Below are positions 1 through 7,264 of a DNA stretch of 64,000 nt, in pieces. The stretch's first letter is position 1, and every line of letters starts with the position of its first letter. Origin of the DNA: Alloprevotella sp. (GTDB lineage Bacteria > Bacteroidota > Bacteroidia > Bacteroidales > Bacteroidaceae); NCBI GenBank assembly GCA_017476545.1, contig JAFUZP010000029.1, forward strand, positions 1 to 64,000, written 5' to 3'. The notes below the pieces were generated by a model. The model made no database searches. It saw only the letters and a program-made list of their open reading frames with translations, and was not told the DNA's origin. The translations under genes and the position numbers were made by a program.

Positions 1-1
1 G

Positions 2-1249
2 CTTGGCACGACGTTTACGCTGACGCCTTGGGACGAGGCCAGCGCGATCCGTGGCGGCGGCGCTGCGCTGCGCAACGACGACGGCACGATTACGCCCAAC
101 GGTGACTTCCCCGGCCAGAACGTCTGGGTTATCACGGAGAATAGTCCTGCAGACGCAGGCAAGCCGAACTGGAACGGCGACTTCTGGCGTCAGGGCGGCG
201 GGCAGAAGGAAGCCGATGAGAAGGCGCTCCTGCTCTTCGCGAAGGGACATCCTTACGCTTTCTACACCGTTGAGGAATTCGAAGTGCCCGCACCCGAATT
301 GGTCCTTCTGACCTATGTCGTCCAGGATGCCGAGGGTAACGAGCTCGCCCGCCTTGAGCAGGGTGATGTGGAGGAAGGCACCGTCATCACCGACATCCCC
401 GAAGAGCTGAAACGCCCCTTCTCTACTTATACGCATCCCGAGGGTGGCCTGACGGTCAGCGCGGAGGGCGAGAACGTTTATGCCGTGACGGCTACCTTCG
501 ACTACCCCTTCCCCGTCAATCCTGAGGAGGGTACCTACAACTACATCCTGACAAAGGATAACACGGCTGCCGTCTATTGCTACGGCTACATGCGTCTTGA
601 CGATTCCTGCCTCGCCGAAGGCGCGGAGGGCGACCTGACCAACCTGCGCAACTGGGAAAATAATTCCAGCGAGGCTGCTTTGGAGGCTATTCTGGCCAAG
701 TATAATGCCGGCGACGGGGGCGCGCTGTATGACTATGGCTACAGCTTGAGCCTCTATGGCGACATCCTGTGGCAGATATTCGGCAATCCCTACGACGGCT
801 TTGCCTTCTATTCTCCCACGGATGACGGCTACCTCGTTGTGGAGGACGGCTTCGTGAACTCCAACTATGACGCTGCCGAGGAGGAGCGCTTTAGCCGCGC
901 CGCCCGCTTCCAGATTGTGGAGAACGGGGACGGTACGTACAGTCTCGTTACCGAGGACGGCCAGTATGTCTGCGAGGACGAAGTTTACACCCTCAGCTAC
1001 TCCGTGACGACTGACGCGAGCCGTGCCGCGCGCTTCACGTTCATGCAGCGCGACAACGATCAGGTCGCAGAACTTTATGCCGAGTACCAGCAGCTTCAGG
1101 CTGAGCTTGAGCTTCTCGTGACGGGCGTGGAGGGTGTTGCCGCCCGCTACGCTGGTGAGGTTTCCGCTTACGACCTTCAGGGCCGCCGCCTGCAAGCCGC
1201 AGGGCGCGGGCTGAACATCGTAAATGGCCGGAAGGTGCTTGTGAAGTAA
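2..1249 (+). CDS. Secreted hypothetical protein, 5' end beyond the window
   Basis: The frame is open from the left edge to the TAA at 1247-1249, so only about 415 C-terminal residues are seen and the true start lies outside. I do not recognise the family. The readable part is acidic and rich in Tyr, Gly and Asp, like a beta-rich extracellular protein. The last 30 residues (AYDLQGRRL...GLNIVNGRKVLVK) match the degenerate Por-type C-terminal tail seen on many Bacteroidales secreted proteins, which suggests cell-surface or secreted location. A strong terminator follows. A similar tail ends the endonuclease encoded at 2403-4928. Confidence 0.75.
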   Translation, partial: LGTTFTLTPWDEASAIRGGGAALRNDDGTITPNGDFPGQNVWVITENSPADAGKPNWNGDFWRQGGGQKEADEKALLLFAKGHPYAFYTVEEFEVPAPELVLLTYVVQDAEGNELARLEQGDVEEGTVITDIPEELKRPFSTYTHPEGGLTVSAEGENVYAVTATFDYPFPVNPEEGTYNYILTKDNTAAVYCYGYMRLDDSCLAEGAEGDLTNLRNWENNSSEAALEAILAKYNAGDGGALYDYGYSLSLYGDILWQIFGNPYDGFAFYSPTDDGYLVVEDGFVNSNYDAAEEERFSRAARFQIVENGDGTYSLVTEDGQYVCEDEVYTLSYSVTTDASRAARFTFMQRDNDQVAELYAEYQQLQAELELLVTGVEGVAARYAGEVSAYDLQGRRLQAAGRGLNIVNGRKVLVK

Positions 1250-1280
1250 GCCTACCTCGTCCTTAACCGTAACCTATAGC

Positions 1281-1320
1281 TGCGGGGCGTACCACGAGTG
1301 GTGCGCCCCGCATTCCTTTT
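1281..1320 (+). terminator. Rho-independent terminator
   Basis: A 15-bp stem (TGCGGGGCGTACCAC with GTGGTGCGCCCCGCA, one G-U pair) with a GA-containing loop is followed by TTCCTTTTCTT. It lies 31 nt after the stop codon of the left-edge gene. Confidence 0.9.
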
Positions 1321-1389
1321 CTTGGACAAGCCAAGCGGCAAGCCGGTTACCGCCGCAGGAAGTGGGAGCAGGTTTGGGATGTAGAATCC

Positions 1390-1469
1390 TATCCCTATGG
1401 TTACGGCGTGCTACCCCTAGAGTTACGGCGTGCTATCCCTAGAGTTACGGCGTGCTATCCCTAGGGTTA
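1390..1469. repeat. 22-bp-period palindromic array A (TAACCC family), 4 units
   Basis: Four 14-bp cores start at 1390, 1412, 1434 and 1456, each exactly 22 bp apart: TATCCCTATGGTTA, TACCCCTAGAGTTA, TATCCCTAGAGTTA, TATCCCTAGGGTTA. The first three are followed by the same 8-bp spacer CGGCGTGC, so this copy shows recent tandem duplication. It lies in the 360-bp gap between the terminator at 1281 and the promoter at 1552. Confidence 0.9.
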
Positions 1470-1551
1470 GGAATACCGCCTCGTTCGTCGAAGAAATACG
1501 ACCCGATGACAGGGCGGGTAGGGGAGGTGGTGCAGTTTTGCCGCTACGCCC

Positions 1552-1582
1552 TTTGCTTTTCCCGTTTCCTTGTGTAAATTCG
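1552..1582 (+). promoter_or_regulatory. Bacteroidetes-type promoter for the NrdJ-like gene
   Basis: A -33 TTTG at 1552-1555 is followed after 19 nt by a -7 box TAAATTCG at 1575-1582. The start codon is 27 nt further on. Confidence 0.7.
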
Positions 1583-1609
1583 CCGCTATCAACGATTAAC
1601 AGAATCCCT

Positions 1610-2380
1610 ATGTCCTTAGAGAAAGACCTTTTCAGCCAGGAAGCCGACTCCCTGCGCGCCGCACAGAAACGTTTTGGTACCGATAAGGCTGCCGCCACCG
1701 CCTATATGGAAAAACTGGGGCGTGCTGTCCGTGCTTTGGCTGCCCTGCCGCCAGAGCAGTTGGATGCCGCTATCGCCCGCATTGAGGAAGCTCCGCAGAC
1801 ACAGCCCCTGCAACAGGAAGTGGTGGAGCACCGCCCGGACGTGCTGGAGTGCGATGTGGTGCGCTTCCAGAATAACAAAGAGAAATGGGTGGCCTTCGTC
1901 GGACTGCTCAACGGCCACCCCTATGAGATTTTTACGGGCTTGCAGGACGACGACGAAGGTATCGTCCTGCCCAAGGCTGTCACCAAGGGACGCATCATTA
2001 AGGCCACGAATCCCGACGGTACGCATCGTTACGATTTCCAGTTCTCCAACCGCCGAGGTTACAAGACTACCGTTGAAGGACTTTCCGAGAAGTTCAACAA
2101 GGAATACTGGAACTACGCCAAGCTCATCAGCGGCGTGCTGCGCTACCGTATGCCCCTGGAGAACGTCATCCGCCTCGTAGGCTCTATGCAGATGGAGAGC
2201 GAGAGCATCAACACGTGGACGGTGGGCGTGGAGCGCGCACTGAAGAAGTATGTCGGCGACGGTGTCGCCGCCGAACCCACCTGCCCCGACTGCGGCAGTG
2301 CCACGCTTGAGTTGCAGGACGGCGCGTATTGCTGCCGCAACTGCGGAGCTACGCTCCCCGATACGCCGGCCGGCGCATAA
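1610..2380 (+). CDS. Stand-alone class II ribonucleotide reductase C-terminal (NrdJb-like) protein
   Basis: This 256-residue protein resembles only the C-terminal part of adenosylcobalamin-dependent ribonucleotide reductase: the segment VVRFQNNKEKWVAFVGLL...GRPYEIFTG-type (here HPYEIFTG), YDFQFSNRRGYKTTVEGLS, then FNKEYWNYAKLISGVLR and a cysteine cluster at its end (C225PDC228, C241, C242, C245). No ATP cone or reductase barrel is present and no nrdJ catalytic gene is adjacent. In split enzymes such as NrdJa/NrdJb of Pseudomonas the second chain looks like this. The ATG at 1610 is chosen because a promoter lies just upstream; in-frame GTG codons further up fall in the repeat array. It could be a split-enzyme subunit, a regulator, or a remnant; the fold assignment is fairly sure, the role is not. 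Confidence 0.7.
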   Translation: MSLEKDLFSQEADSLRAAQKRFGTDKAAATAYMEKLGRAVRALAALPPEQLDAAIARIEEAPQTQPLQQEVVEHRPDVLECDVVRFQNNKEKWVAFVGLLNGHPYEIFTGLQDDDEGIVLPKAVTKGRIIKATNPDGTHRYDFQFSNRRGYKTTVEGLSEKFNKEYWNYAKLISGVLRYRMPLENVIRLVGSMQMESESINTWTVGVERALKKYVGDGVAAEPTCPDCGSATLELQDGAYCCRNCGATLPDTPAGA

Positions 2381-2402
2381 ACCCCGCTAAAAAGCAGAGA
2401 CC

Positions 2403-4928
2403 ATGAAACGCATCCATACCCTCTTGCCCCTGCTGATGCTCGCTGTCACGATGCAGGCGCAGCACACGAACCTCGCCAGCTATTACGCCGCTGCGAAGGG
2501 AAAGGCGGGCCAGGAGCTCAAGACCGCCCTGTGCGGCATTATTTACAGCCATACGACGCGCGACTATGGCCAACTGTGGACGGACTTCAGGAAGACCGAC
2601 GTGCGGAGCGACGGCTGTGTCTGGGACATGTACTCGGGCATCACCAACTACACGTTCGGCACGGACCAGGCCGGTAACTACTCCGGCGAGGGTGACAAGT
2701 ACAACCGCGAGCATTCTTTCCCCAACAGCTGGTTTGGCGGCGATGAGGATTCTCCGATGTACACCGACCTGTTCCACTTGTATCCCACGGACGGTTACGT
2801 GAACGGGAAGCGGGGGAATTATGCCTTCGGTGAGACGGGAAGTCCCACCTATACCTCCGCCAACGGCTTCAGCAAACTGGGGCCGTGTAGCACTCCCGGC
2901 TGCCCCTCGGGAACAGTTGTCTTCGAGCCGAACGACCTGTATAAGGGGGACTTCGCGCGCAGCTATTTCTATATGGTGACCTGCTACGAGGCTCAGCTTG
3001 AAGCGTGGTACACCTCTTATGGCACGAAGGAGGGCATCAAGGTGACGCTTGACGGGCAGAAGTACCCCGGCCTGCAGGCATGGCAGCTCACGATGCTGCG
3101 TCGCTGGTCCGCCGCCGACGCGGTAAGCGCGAAGGAGACGCGGCGCAACCACGTCGTGGACTCCATCCAGGGCAACCGCAACCCCTTCATTGACTTTCCG
3201 GGACTGGAGGAGTACATTTGGGGCGATAAGGTGAGCGTGGCTTTCGACCCGGAGAATTACGGTGCGGAGCCACCTACACCCGTGACGAAGCCTGCCGCGC
3301 CGGTATTCAGCCTCGCGTCCGGGCGTTACGCTACGCCGCGCTCTATTTCCGTCACGGCGGAGGACGGCTGCACCATCTACTACCATTGGGGCGCGATCCC
3401 CGCTGCGCCGTCGGCCAGATATACGGGAGCGGTTTCCATGCTCAGTCCTGGCACCTACTACCTGCGGGCCTATGCCCAGAATACGGCAGGGACGAAGAGC
3501 GATGTGGCCGAGGCCGTCTATGTTTACAGTACGGCGGCGGGCGGCGTATTCACGAAGGTGACGGACGTATCGCAGCTCAAAGCGGACCTGCGCTACCTCA
3601 TTGTCTATGAGGACGGCGGCAAAGCGATGGGGCCGGTAGGCACTAGCGCAAGCGGCATCAATGTGACCGTTGAGGACGGTACTATAGATATAAGCGGCCT
3701 CAGCACGCCGCCGACGGTCTTCACGCTCGGGACGAGTGGTAGTTACTATCGGTTCAAGATCGGGGAAACCTCGAACTATCTCGGCGCGGCCTCCTCGGGG
3801 ACGAACCTCGCCTCGGCGTCATCTTCCGGCAATGTGAATTGGACAGTTACCTTGTCGGGCGGGAACGCGAAAATATCCAATGCGAAGAGAACAACGAACC
3901 AGTTGCTATACCGCGCGGACACTTACAATTTCTTCAAGAACTACGCCAGCAGCAATCTCTCTACGCCGCCGAATGAGTACTATCCCGTGGCACTCTACGT
4001 AGAGCAGCAGGGAGCGGCGGCTGACTACGGCAACGGTTACTACCAGCTGCGTAATGCCGGCGGCGCATTCTTACGGGTGGGCGAGGACGGCGGACTCGGC
4101 CTGACGGCGGACGGTAACGACCTCGGAACGGTATTCACGCTGCGGCAGGATGCGGAGACGGCCACCTATACGTTATCGGCACAGGGCAGGTCGCTCGCTG
4201 CCACCGCCACGCTGGGGACGGTCAATATGGAAGGCACGCCCGACGCGCTCACCCTGGCCGATGACCCGGACGGTTGTACCGTGCGCTTCGGTAGCGGGTT
4301 CTATCTGGATGCGGCGGCTCAGGCCTCGGAAACGGCGGACGGCTGGATATTGGGGGAGGCTCCATCGCTGACGCGCAGGCTCAATACGCCAGCGGGCGGC
4401 ACGAGCAGTTACGCCACGCTCTATGTGCCCTTCGCCTTCGTGGTGGAAACGGCGAGCACGAGCGTATATACGGTCCGTGCAGCTGGCACGGAGGCCGTGA
4501 CGACGGCCCTTGCGGAGGTCGTACCGCCCGCAACGCCGGTGGTTATCGAGAATGCCGACGCGGCGCAGTCCATACGTCTGACGCCCGTTGCCGGGGGACT
4601 TGACGCGACGGCTCCCGCGCAGGACTTACGGGGAACGTTCCTGCCCGTTGCGGCGATGGACGGTGCCTACGTCTTCTCCGCTCCCGACGGACTGCCCGGC
4701 TTCTACCGTTACAGCGGCGCGACGCTCGGCGGGAACAAGGCCTACCTCCTGCTCGCGGGCAGCGAAGTGCGCGGTTTCGTACTGTCGGACGGCTCGTCCA
4801 CGGGCATCCGCAGTGCGGAGAGCGACGTGCAGCCAGTCCACCTGCACGATTTGCAGGGACGGCGCGTGGCGCGTCCCCGGCAGGGTGGGGTGTACATCCG
4901 CGACGGGCGCAAGGTCATGGTGCGCTGA
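2403..4928 (+). CDS. Secreted endonuclease I family nuclease with C-terminal beta domains
   Basis: The 841-residue product begins with a signal peptide (MKRIHTLLPLLMLAVTMQAQ). Residues about 25-275 form an endonuclease I (EndA/NucM) domain: the active-site block YNREHSFPNSWF (His104 next to Glu103), SPMYTDLFHLYPTDG, and a typical end RNPFIDFPGLEEYIWG. It probably degrades extracellular DNA for nutrients or biofilm remodelling. A chitobiase/Fn3-like sandwich follows (PAAPVFSLASGRY...), then a long Gly/Ser/Thr-rich beta region and a degenerate Por-type tail (LHDLQGRRV...GGVYIRDGRKVMVR). It starts 22 nt after the NrdJ-like gene and may share its transcript. Confidence 0.88.
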   Translation: MKRIHTLLPLLMLAVTMQAQHTNLASYYAAAKGKAGQELKTALCGIIYSHTTRDYGQLWTDFRKTDVRSDGCVWDMYSGITNYTFGTDQAGNYSGEGDKYNREHSFPNSWFGGDEDSPMYTDLFHLYPTDGYVNGKRGNYAFGETGSPTYTSANGFSKLGPCSTPGCPSGTVVFEPNDLYKGDFARSYFYMVTCYEAQLEAWYTSYGTKEGIKVTLDGQKYPGLQAWQLTMLRRWSAADAVSAKETRRNHVVDSIQGNRNPFIDFPGLEEYIWGDKVSVAFDPENYGAEPPTPVTKPAAPVFSLASGRYATPRSISVTAEDGCTIYYHWGAIPAAPSARYTGAVSMLSPGTYYLRAYAQNTAGTKSDVAEAVYVYSTAAGGVFTKVTDVSQLKADLRYLIVYEDGGKAMGPVGTSASGINVTVEDGTIDISGLSTPPTVFTLGTSGSYYRFKIGETSNYLGAASSGTNLASASSSGNVNWTVTLSGGNAKISNAKRTTNQLLYRADTYNFFKNYASSNLSTPPNEYYPVALYVEQQGAAADYGNGYYQLRNAGGAFLRVGEDGGLGLTADGNDLGTVFTLRQDAETATYTLSAQGRSLAATATLGTVNMEGTPDALTLADDPDGCTVRFGSGFYLDAAAQASETADGWILGEAPSLTRRLNTPAGGTSSYATLYVPFAFVVETASTSVYTVRAAGTEAVTTALAEVVPPATPVVIENADAAQSIRLTPVAGGLDATAPAQDLRGTFLPVAAMDGAYVFSAPDGLPGFYRYSGATLGGNKAYLLLAGSEVRGFVLSDGSSTGIRSAESDVQPVHLHDLQGRRVARPRQGGVYIRDGRKVMVR

Positions 4929-4958
4929 GGGCTCGCTGTGGCACAGGCCTCAGTAAGA

Positions 4959-5011
4959 CGAAACGCTTGGGGGTGCAGGCATATCCACCTGCACCCCCAA
5001 CTGTCGTTTCG
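4959..5011. terminator. Bidirectional hairpin terminator between convergent genes
   Basis: A 13-bp perfect stem (TTGGGGGTGCAGG / CCTGCACCCCCAA, loop CATATCCA) is extended by CGAAACG / CGTTTCG arms. It lies between the ends of the endonuclease gene and folB and can serve both. Confidence 0.8.
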
Positions 5012-5022
5012 GGCGGTAGCGG

Positions 5023-5415
5023 TTACGCGCCGCGCCTTTCCGTCAGCGTGACGCTCGCGCCGTCGCAGTCCGCACCGGGGATGGGCGGGCGGAGTTTCAT
5101 CACAGTGACCGTGGCACACTCCACTTGGGGGAACGCTTCCAGCAGGCGGCGGACGATGCGCCCGCAGACGTGCTCCAGCAGCCGCGAGGGTATGCCCATC
5201 TCTTCGCGGATGAGGGTGTAAACAGCCGCGTAGTCCACTGTGCCGCAGAGCTCATCACGCTCGATAGCCGCCGCCGCACCGCCAATGTCCAGCGCGGCGG
5301 ACACTTCGTAGTCGTTCCCCACGGTGCGCTCCTGCGGCAGGCAGCCGTGGAACGCCCGCAGGCGGATGTTGCGTAGCCTGACAGTCAGGCGCGGGCTTTG
5401 TGCTTCGTTCGTCAT
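5023..5415 (-). CDS. folB: Dihydroneopterin aldolase
   Basis: FolB converts 7,8-dihydroneopterin to 6-hydroxymethyl-dihydropterin in folate synthesis, in the cytoplasm. The 130-residue product has the family signature IRLRAFHGCLPQERTVGNDYEV near its start, ELCGTVDYAAVY, SRLLEHVCGRI, and the ending VTVMKLRPPIPGADCDGASVTL. The ATG at 5415 is used because a -7 box lies 30 nt upstream; longer in-frame starts run through that promoter. The gene is monocistronic and convergent with the endonuclease gene. Confidence 0.93.
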   Translation of the reverse strand: MTNEAQSPRLTVRLRNIRLRAFHGCLPQERTVGNDYEVSAALDIGGAAAAIERDELCGTVDYAAVYTLIREEMGIPSRLLEHVCGRIVRRLLEAFPQVECATVTVMKLRPPIPGADCDGASVTLTERRGA

Positions 5416-5445
5416 ACTTTTCCCTGTTTCTTGGTTTCCGTGCCG

Positions 5446-5453
5446 CAAAGTTA
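5446..5453 (-). promoter_or_regulatory. -7 box for folB
   Basis: On the minus strand this reads TAACTTTG, a perfect Bacteroidetes TAnnTTTG element, 30 nt before the folB start. No clear -33 TTTG at 19-20 nt. Confidence 0.55.
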
Positions 5454-5747
5454 GGAAGAATTTCCGACTTTCCCGTACTCCGCACGTCCATCCCCGGTGT
5501 GCGGGTTGCGGGTGCTGCGGCAGCGGCAGGACGGGTGCTGCGCCGGTTGGGGCGAAGAGGTTTGTGAAGCCCGCGATGCAGGTGTTCAAACTGGACTGCC
5601 CGCACGGAGCCGTTGCTCAACCCGTGCAGGGCGGCGCATTGCGGCCGTTTGCTATGTGCGGGGAGCAAATGAGGGCTTTTCCCGCTTCCCCGCAAAAAAA
5701 ATCCCCGGAAACTTACATTTGTAGGTATTTGTACAGAATTCTTTGTT

Positions 5748-5755
5748 TACTTTTG
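5748..5755 (+). promoter_or_regulatory. -7 box upstream of the poly-C ORF and Crp gene
   Basis: TACTTTTG fits the -7 consensus; TTTG at 5728 is 16 nt upstream, closer than usual. Transcription would begin near 5762, leading into the small ORF at 5783 and then the regulator gene at 6095. The rest of 5454-5747 shows no gene. Confidence 0.5.
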
Positions 5756-5782
5756 CACGTAAGACACACCAAATAGGCGGAT

Positions 5783-6070
5783 ATGAAAGTACCTGTACAA
5801 ACCTTCCCTCCAGTGGCCATGCGCATCGTTCCGCACGGCTTCAGCGGTGCTTTACCCCCCCCCCCCCTTGATTTCCAGCCAATTACCAACTCCTGCGTAG
5901 CGGGTGCTATGTATTTCTCACAGCCTTTCTCGGGCCGGGCACGCCTTTCGGACTCTCGTTCTTGGCTTCAGCGATGTATAATGGCAAGGGGGCTAACCTG
6001 TACGGGCGCAACCTTTTCCGGGGTCTCTGTCCCGGGCGCGTCCAGAAACGGCTTTGTCGCCTATCGCTGA
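5783..6070 (+). CDS. Hypothetical small ORF containing a C13 tract
   Basis: A 95-codon frame starts with ATG about 20 nt after the expected transcription start from the -7 box at 5748. The peptide (MKVPVQTFPPVAMRIVPHGF...) resembles nothing I know and has no signal peptide or domain. A run of 13 C lies at codons 25-29, so slippage by one or two bases would end the frame at once or within about 10 codons. It may be a leader segment of the Crp-family gene rather than a real gene. Confidence 0.25.
   Translation: MKVPVQTFPPVAMRIVPHGFSGALPPPPLDFQPITNSCVAGAMYFSQPFSGRARLSDSRSWLQRCIMARGLTCTGATFSGVSVPGASRNGFVAYR
5855..5867. repeat. Homopolymer tract of 13 C
   Basis: Thirteen consecutive C residues, the longest homopolymer noticed in the window. 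Such tracts are prone to slipped-strand mispairing and to sequencing error. It is in the transcribed leader or small ORF ahead of the Crp-family regulator. Confidence 0.9.
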
Positions 6071-6094
6071 TACATCAGAATAATATAACTACTT

Positions 6095-6772
6095 ATGATT
6101 AAGAAATATTTGGACGTGCTGGGCCGTAGCAGTCTGTTTCGCGGGATATTGCCTGCTGAAGCGGAGGCCATGCTGTCTCCCGTCACGAAGAGCCTTGTGC
6201 AGCTTTCCCCCGGCGACGTTTACGCGGAAGCGGGTATTGAGTTGCACAGTGCAGAGCTGATACTGGCAGGTTCGGTGGCCGCGTATATGGGTTCAATGGC
6301 GAGCCGCATCCACGTGGAGGATCTGGAAGCCGGCAGGCTGCTCTGCCCGGCCTTCATCTTCGGACCTAACCACCGCCGGCCGGTGACGCTTATCGCACGG
6401 ACGGACGTGGTCCTGCTAGTGATGCCAACCCCATCGTTCCGCGCGATGCTGGACGGGGATCCCCGCCTTTGGCAGAACTTCATCCACATCCTGAACGCAA
6501 TGACCTCGCACCTGGCCTGCCGTTTGCATCATTTCACGCAGCACAGTCTGCGCGAGAAGGTCGCGCAGCACCTGCTGGACGTGTCGCAGCAGGCAGGCAG
6601 CACCGCGTTCTGCCTCACCGAATCGCGCAGCCACTTGGCGAACAAGTTCGGTGTGCATATGCTGTCGGTGCAGCGTGTGCTGAAGGATCTTGAGGCGCAG
6701 GGGATAATTACGGTCAAGCGCCGCAATATCCACGTGCTTGACCCCGAACGGCTGGAAAAGCTCGCGTTCTAG
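6095..6772 (+). CDS. Crp/Fnr-family transcriptional regulator
   Basis: The 225-residue protein has an N-terminal cyclic-nucleotide-binding-like beta roll (about 15-125, including LSPGDVYAEAGIELHSAELILAGSV), a long dimer helix, and a C-terminal winged helix (TESRSHLANKFGVHMLSVQRVLKDLEAQGII). The Crp phosphate-binding cassette and the Fnr cysteine cluster are not seen, so the effector is unknown. It is probably a DNA-binding regulator acting as a dimer. It stands alone, behind an unusual 330-nt upstream region with a C13 tract, and its end faces the antiporter gene across an intergenic palindrome array. Confidence 0.85.
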   Translation: MIKKYLDVLGRSSLFRGILPAEAEAMLSPVTKSLVQLSPGDVYAEAGIELHSAELILAGSVAAYMGSMASRIHVEDLEAGRLLCPAFIFGPNHRRPVTLIARTDVVLLVMPTPSFRAMLDGDPRLWQNFIHILNAMTSHLACRLHHFTQHSLREKVAQHLLDVSQQAGSTAFCLTESRSHLANKFGVHMLSVQRVLKDLEAQGIITVKRRNIHVLDPERLEKLAF

Positions 6773-6891
6773 ACACTGGTCGCTTCCCCGCCTCTGGAGG
6801 TTTGCGGGCAGGGCTCCGGCACTCTGCTCGCGCGCTATACGTTACGTTATTCCAATGGGGTCTGTCCGCTGAAACGCTTGAAGCTCTTTCT

Positions 6892-7015
6892 TAACCCTAT
6901 AGTTGCTTCTTCCTTACCCTATGGGTAGCCGTCCCTAACCCAGCGGTTACGGTGCACTGACCCTATGGTTAGTTCTTCGTAACCATAGGGTCAGTTTTTC
7001 CTGACAGGTTATTTC
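6892..7015. repeat. 22-bp-period palindromic array B (TAACCC family), 5-6 units
   Basis: Cores start at 6892, 6914, 6936, 6958 and 6980, all exactly 22 bp apart: TAACCCTATAGTTG, TTACCCTATGGGTA, TAACCCAGCGGTTA, TGACCCTATGGTTA, TAACCATAGGGTCA; a decayed sixth is at 7002. The 8-bp spacers all differ (CTTCTTCC, GCCGTCCC, CGGTGCAC, GTTCTTCG, GTTTTTCC), so core and pitch are conserved while spacers are not. It lies between the convergent ends of the Crp-family and antiporter genes. The rest of 6773-7229 shows no gene. Confidence 0.92.
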
Positions 7016-7229
7016 CCCTTCTCTGTCTTGGCCAGTCGGAAATATTTCCCTCCCTTTGCAGCGGAAATCAGGAACTTGATTATGCCTTACGCGTATATGT
7101 ATAATAACGGTATAGCGGCCTGCGCAGCCGTATGGACGATATAACTGACTGCGCGCGCTTTTGGGACCCGGGCGATACGTACCGCGTAGAGGTGGGGGGC
7201 TGCGCCCCTGCCGCTACATCCCCCCGGAA

Positions 7230-7264
7230 GAACCCTATGTTCCTAAGCTAGGAAGATAGGGTTC
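7230..7264. terminator. Long hairpin overlapping the antiporter stop codon
   Basis: GAACCCTATGTTCCTA and TAGGAAGATAGGGTTC form a 16-bp stem with one mismatch and a loop of AGC. The TAG stop of the minus-strand antiporter gene (7248-7250) sits at the tip. No T-run follows, so a terminator role is uncertain. The arms contain both AACCCTAT and TTCCTA words that also occur in the palindromic arrays. Confidence 0.55.

Noticed and set aside
1390..1469. CRISPR array
   Set aside because: Units are 14-18 bp palindromes with 4-8 bp spacers, far too short for spacers, and there are no cas genes. The same holds for 6892, 16379, 20528, 35363 and 53623.
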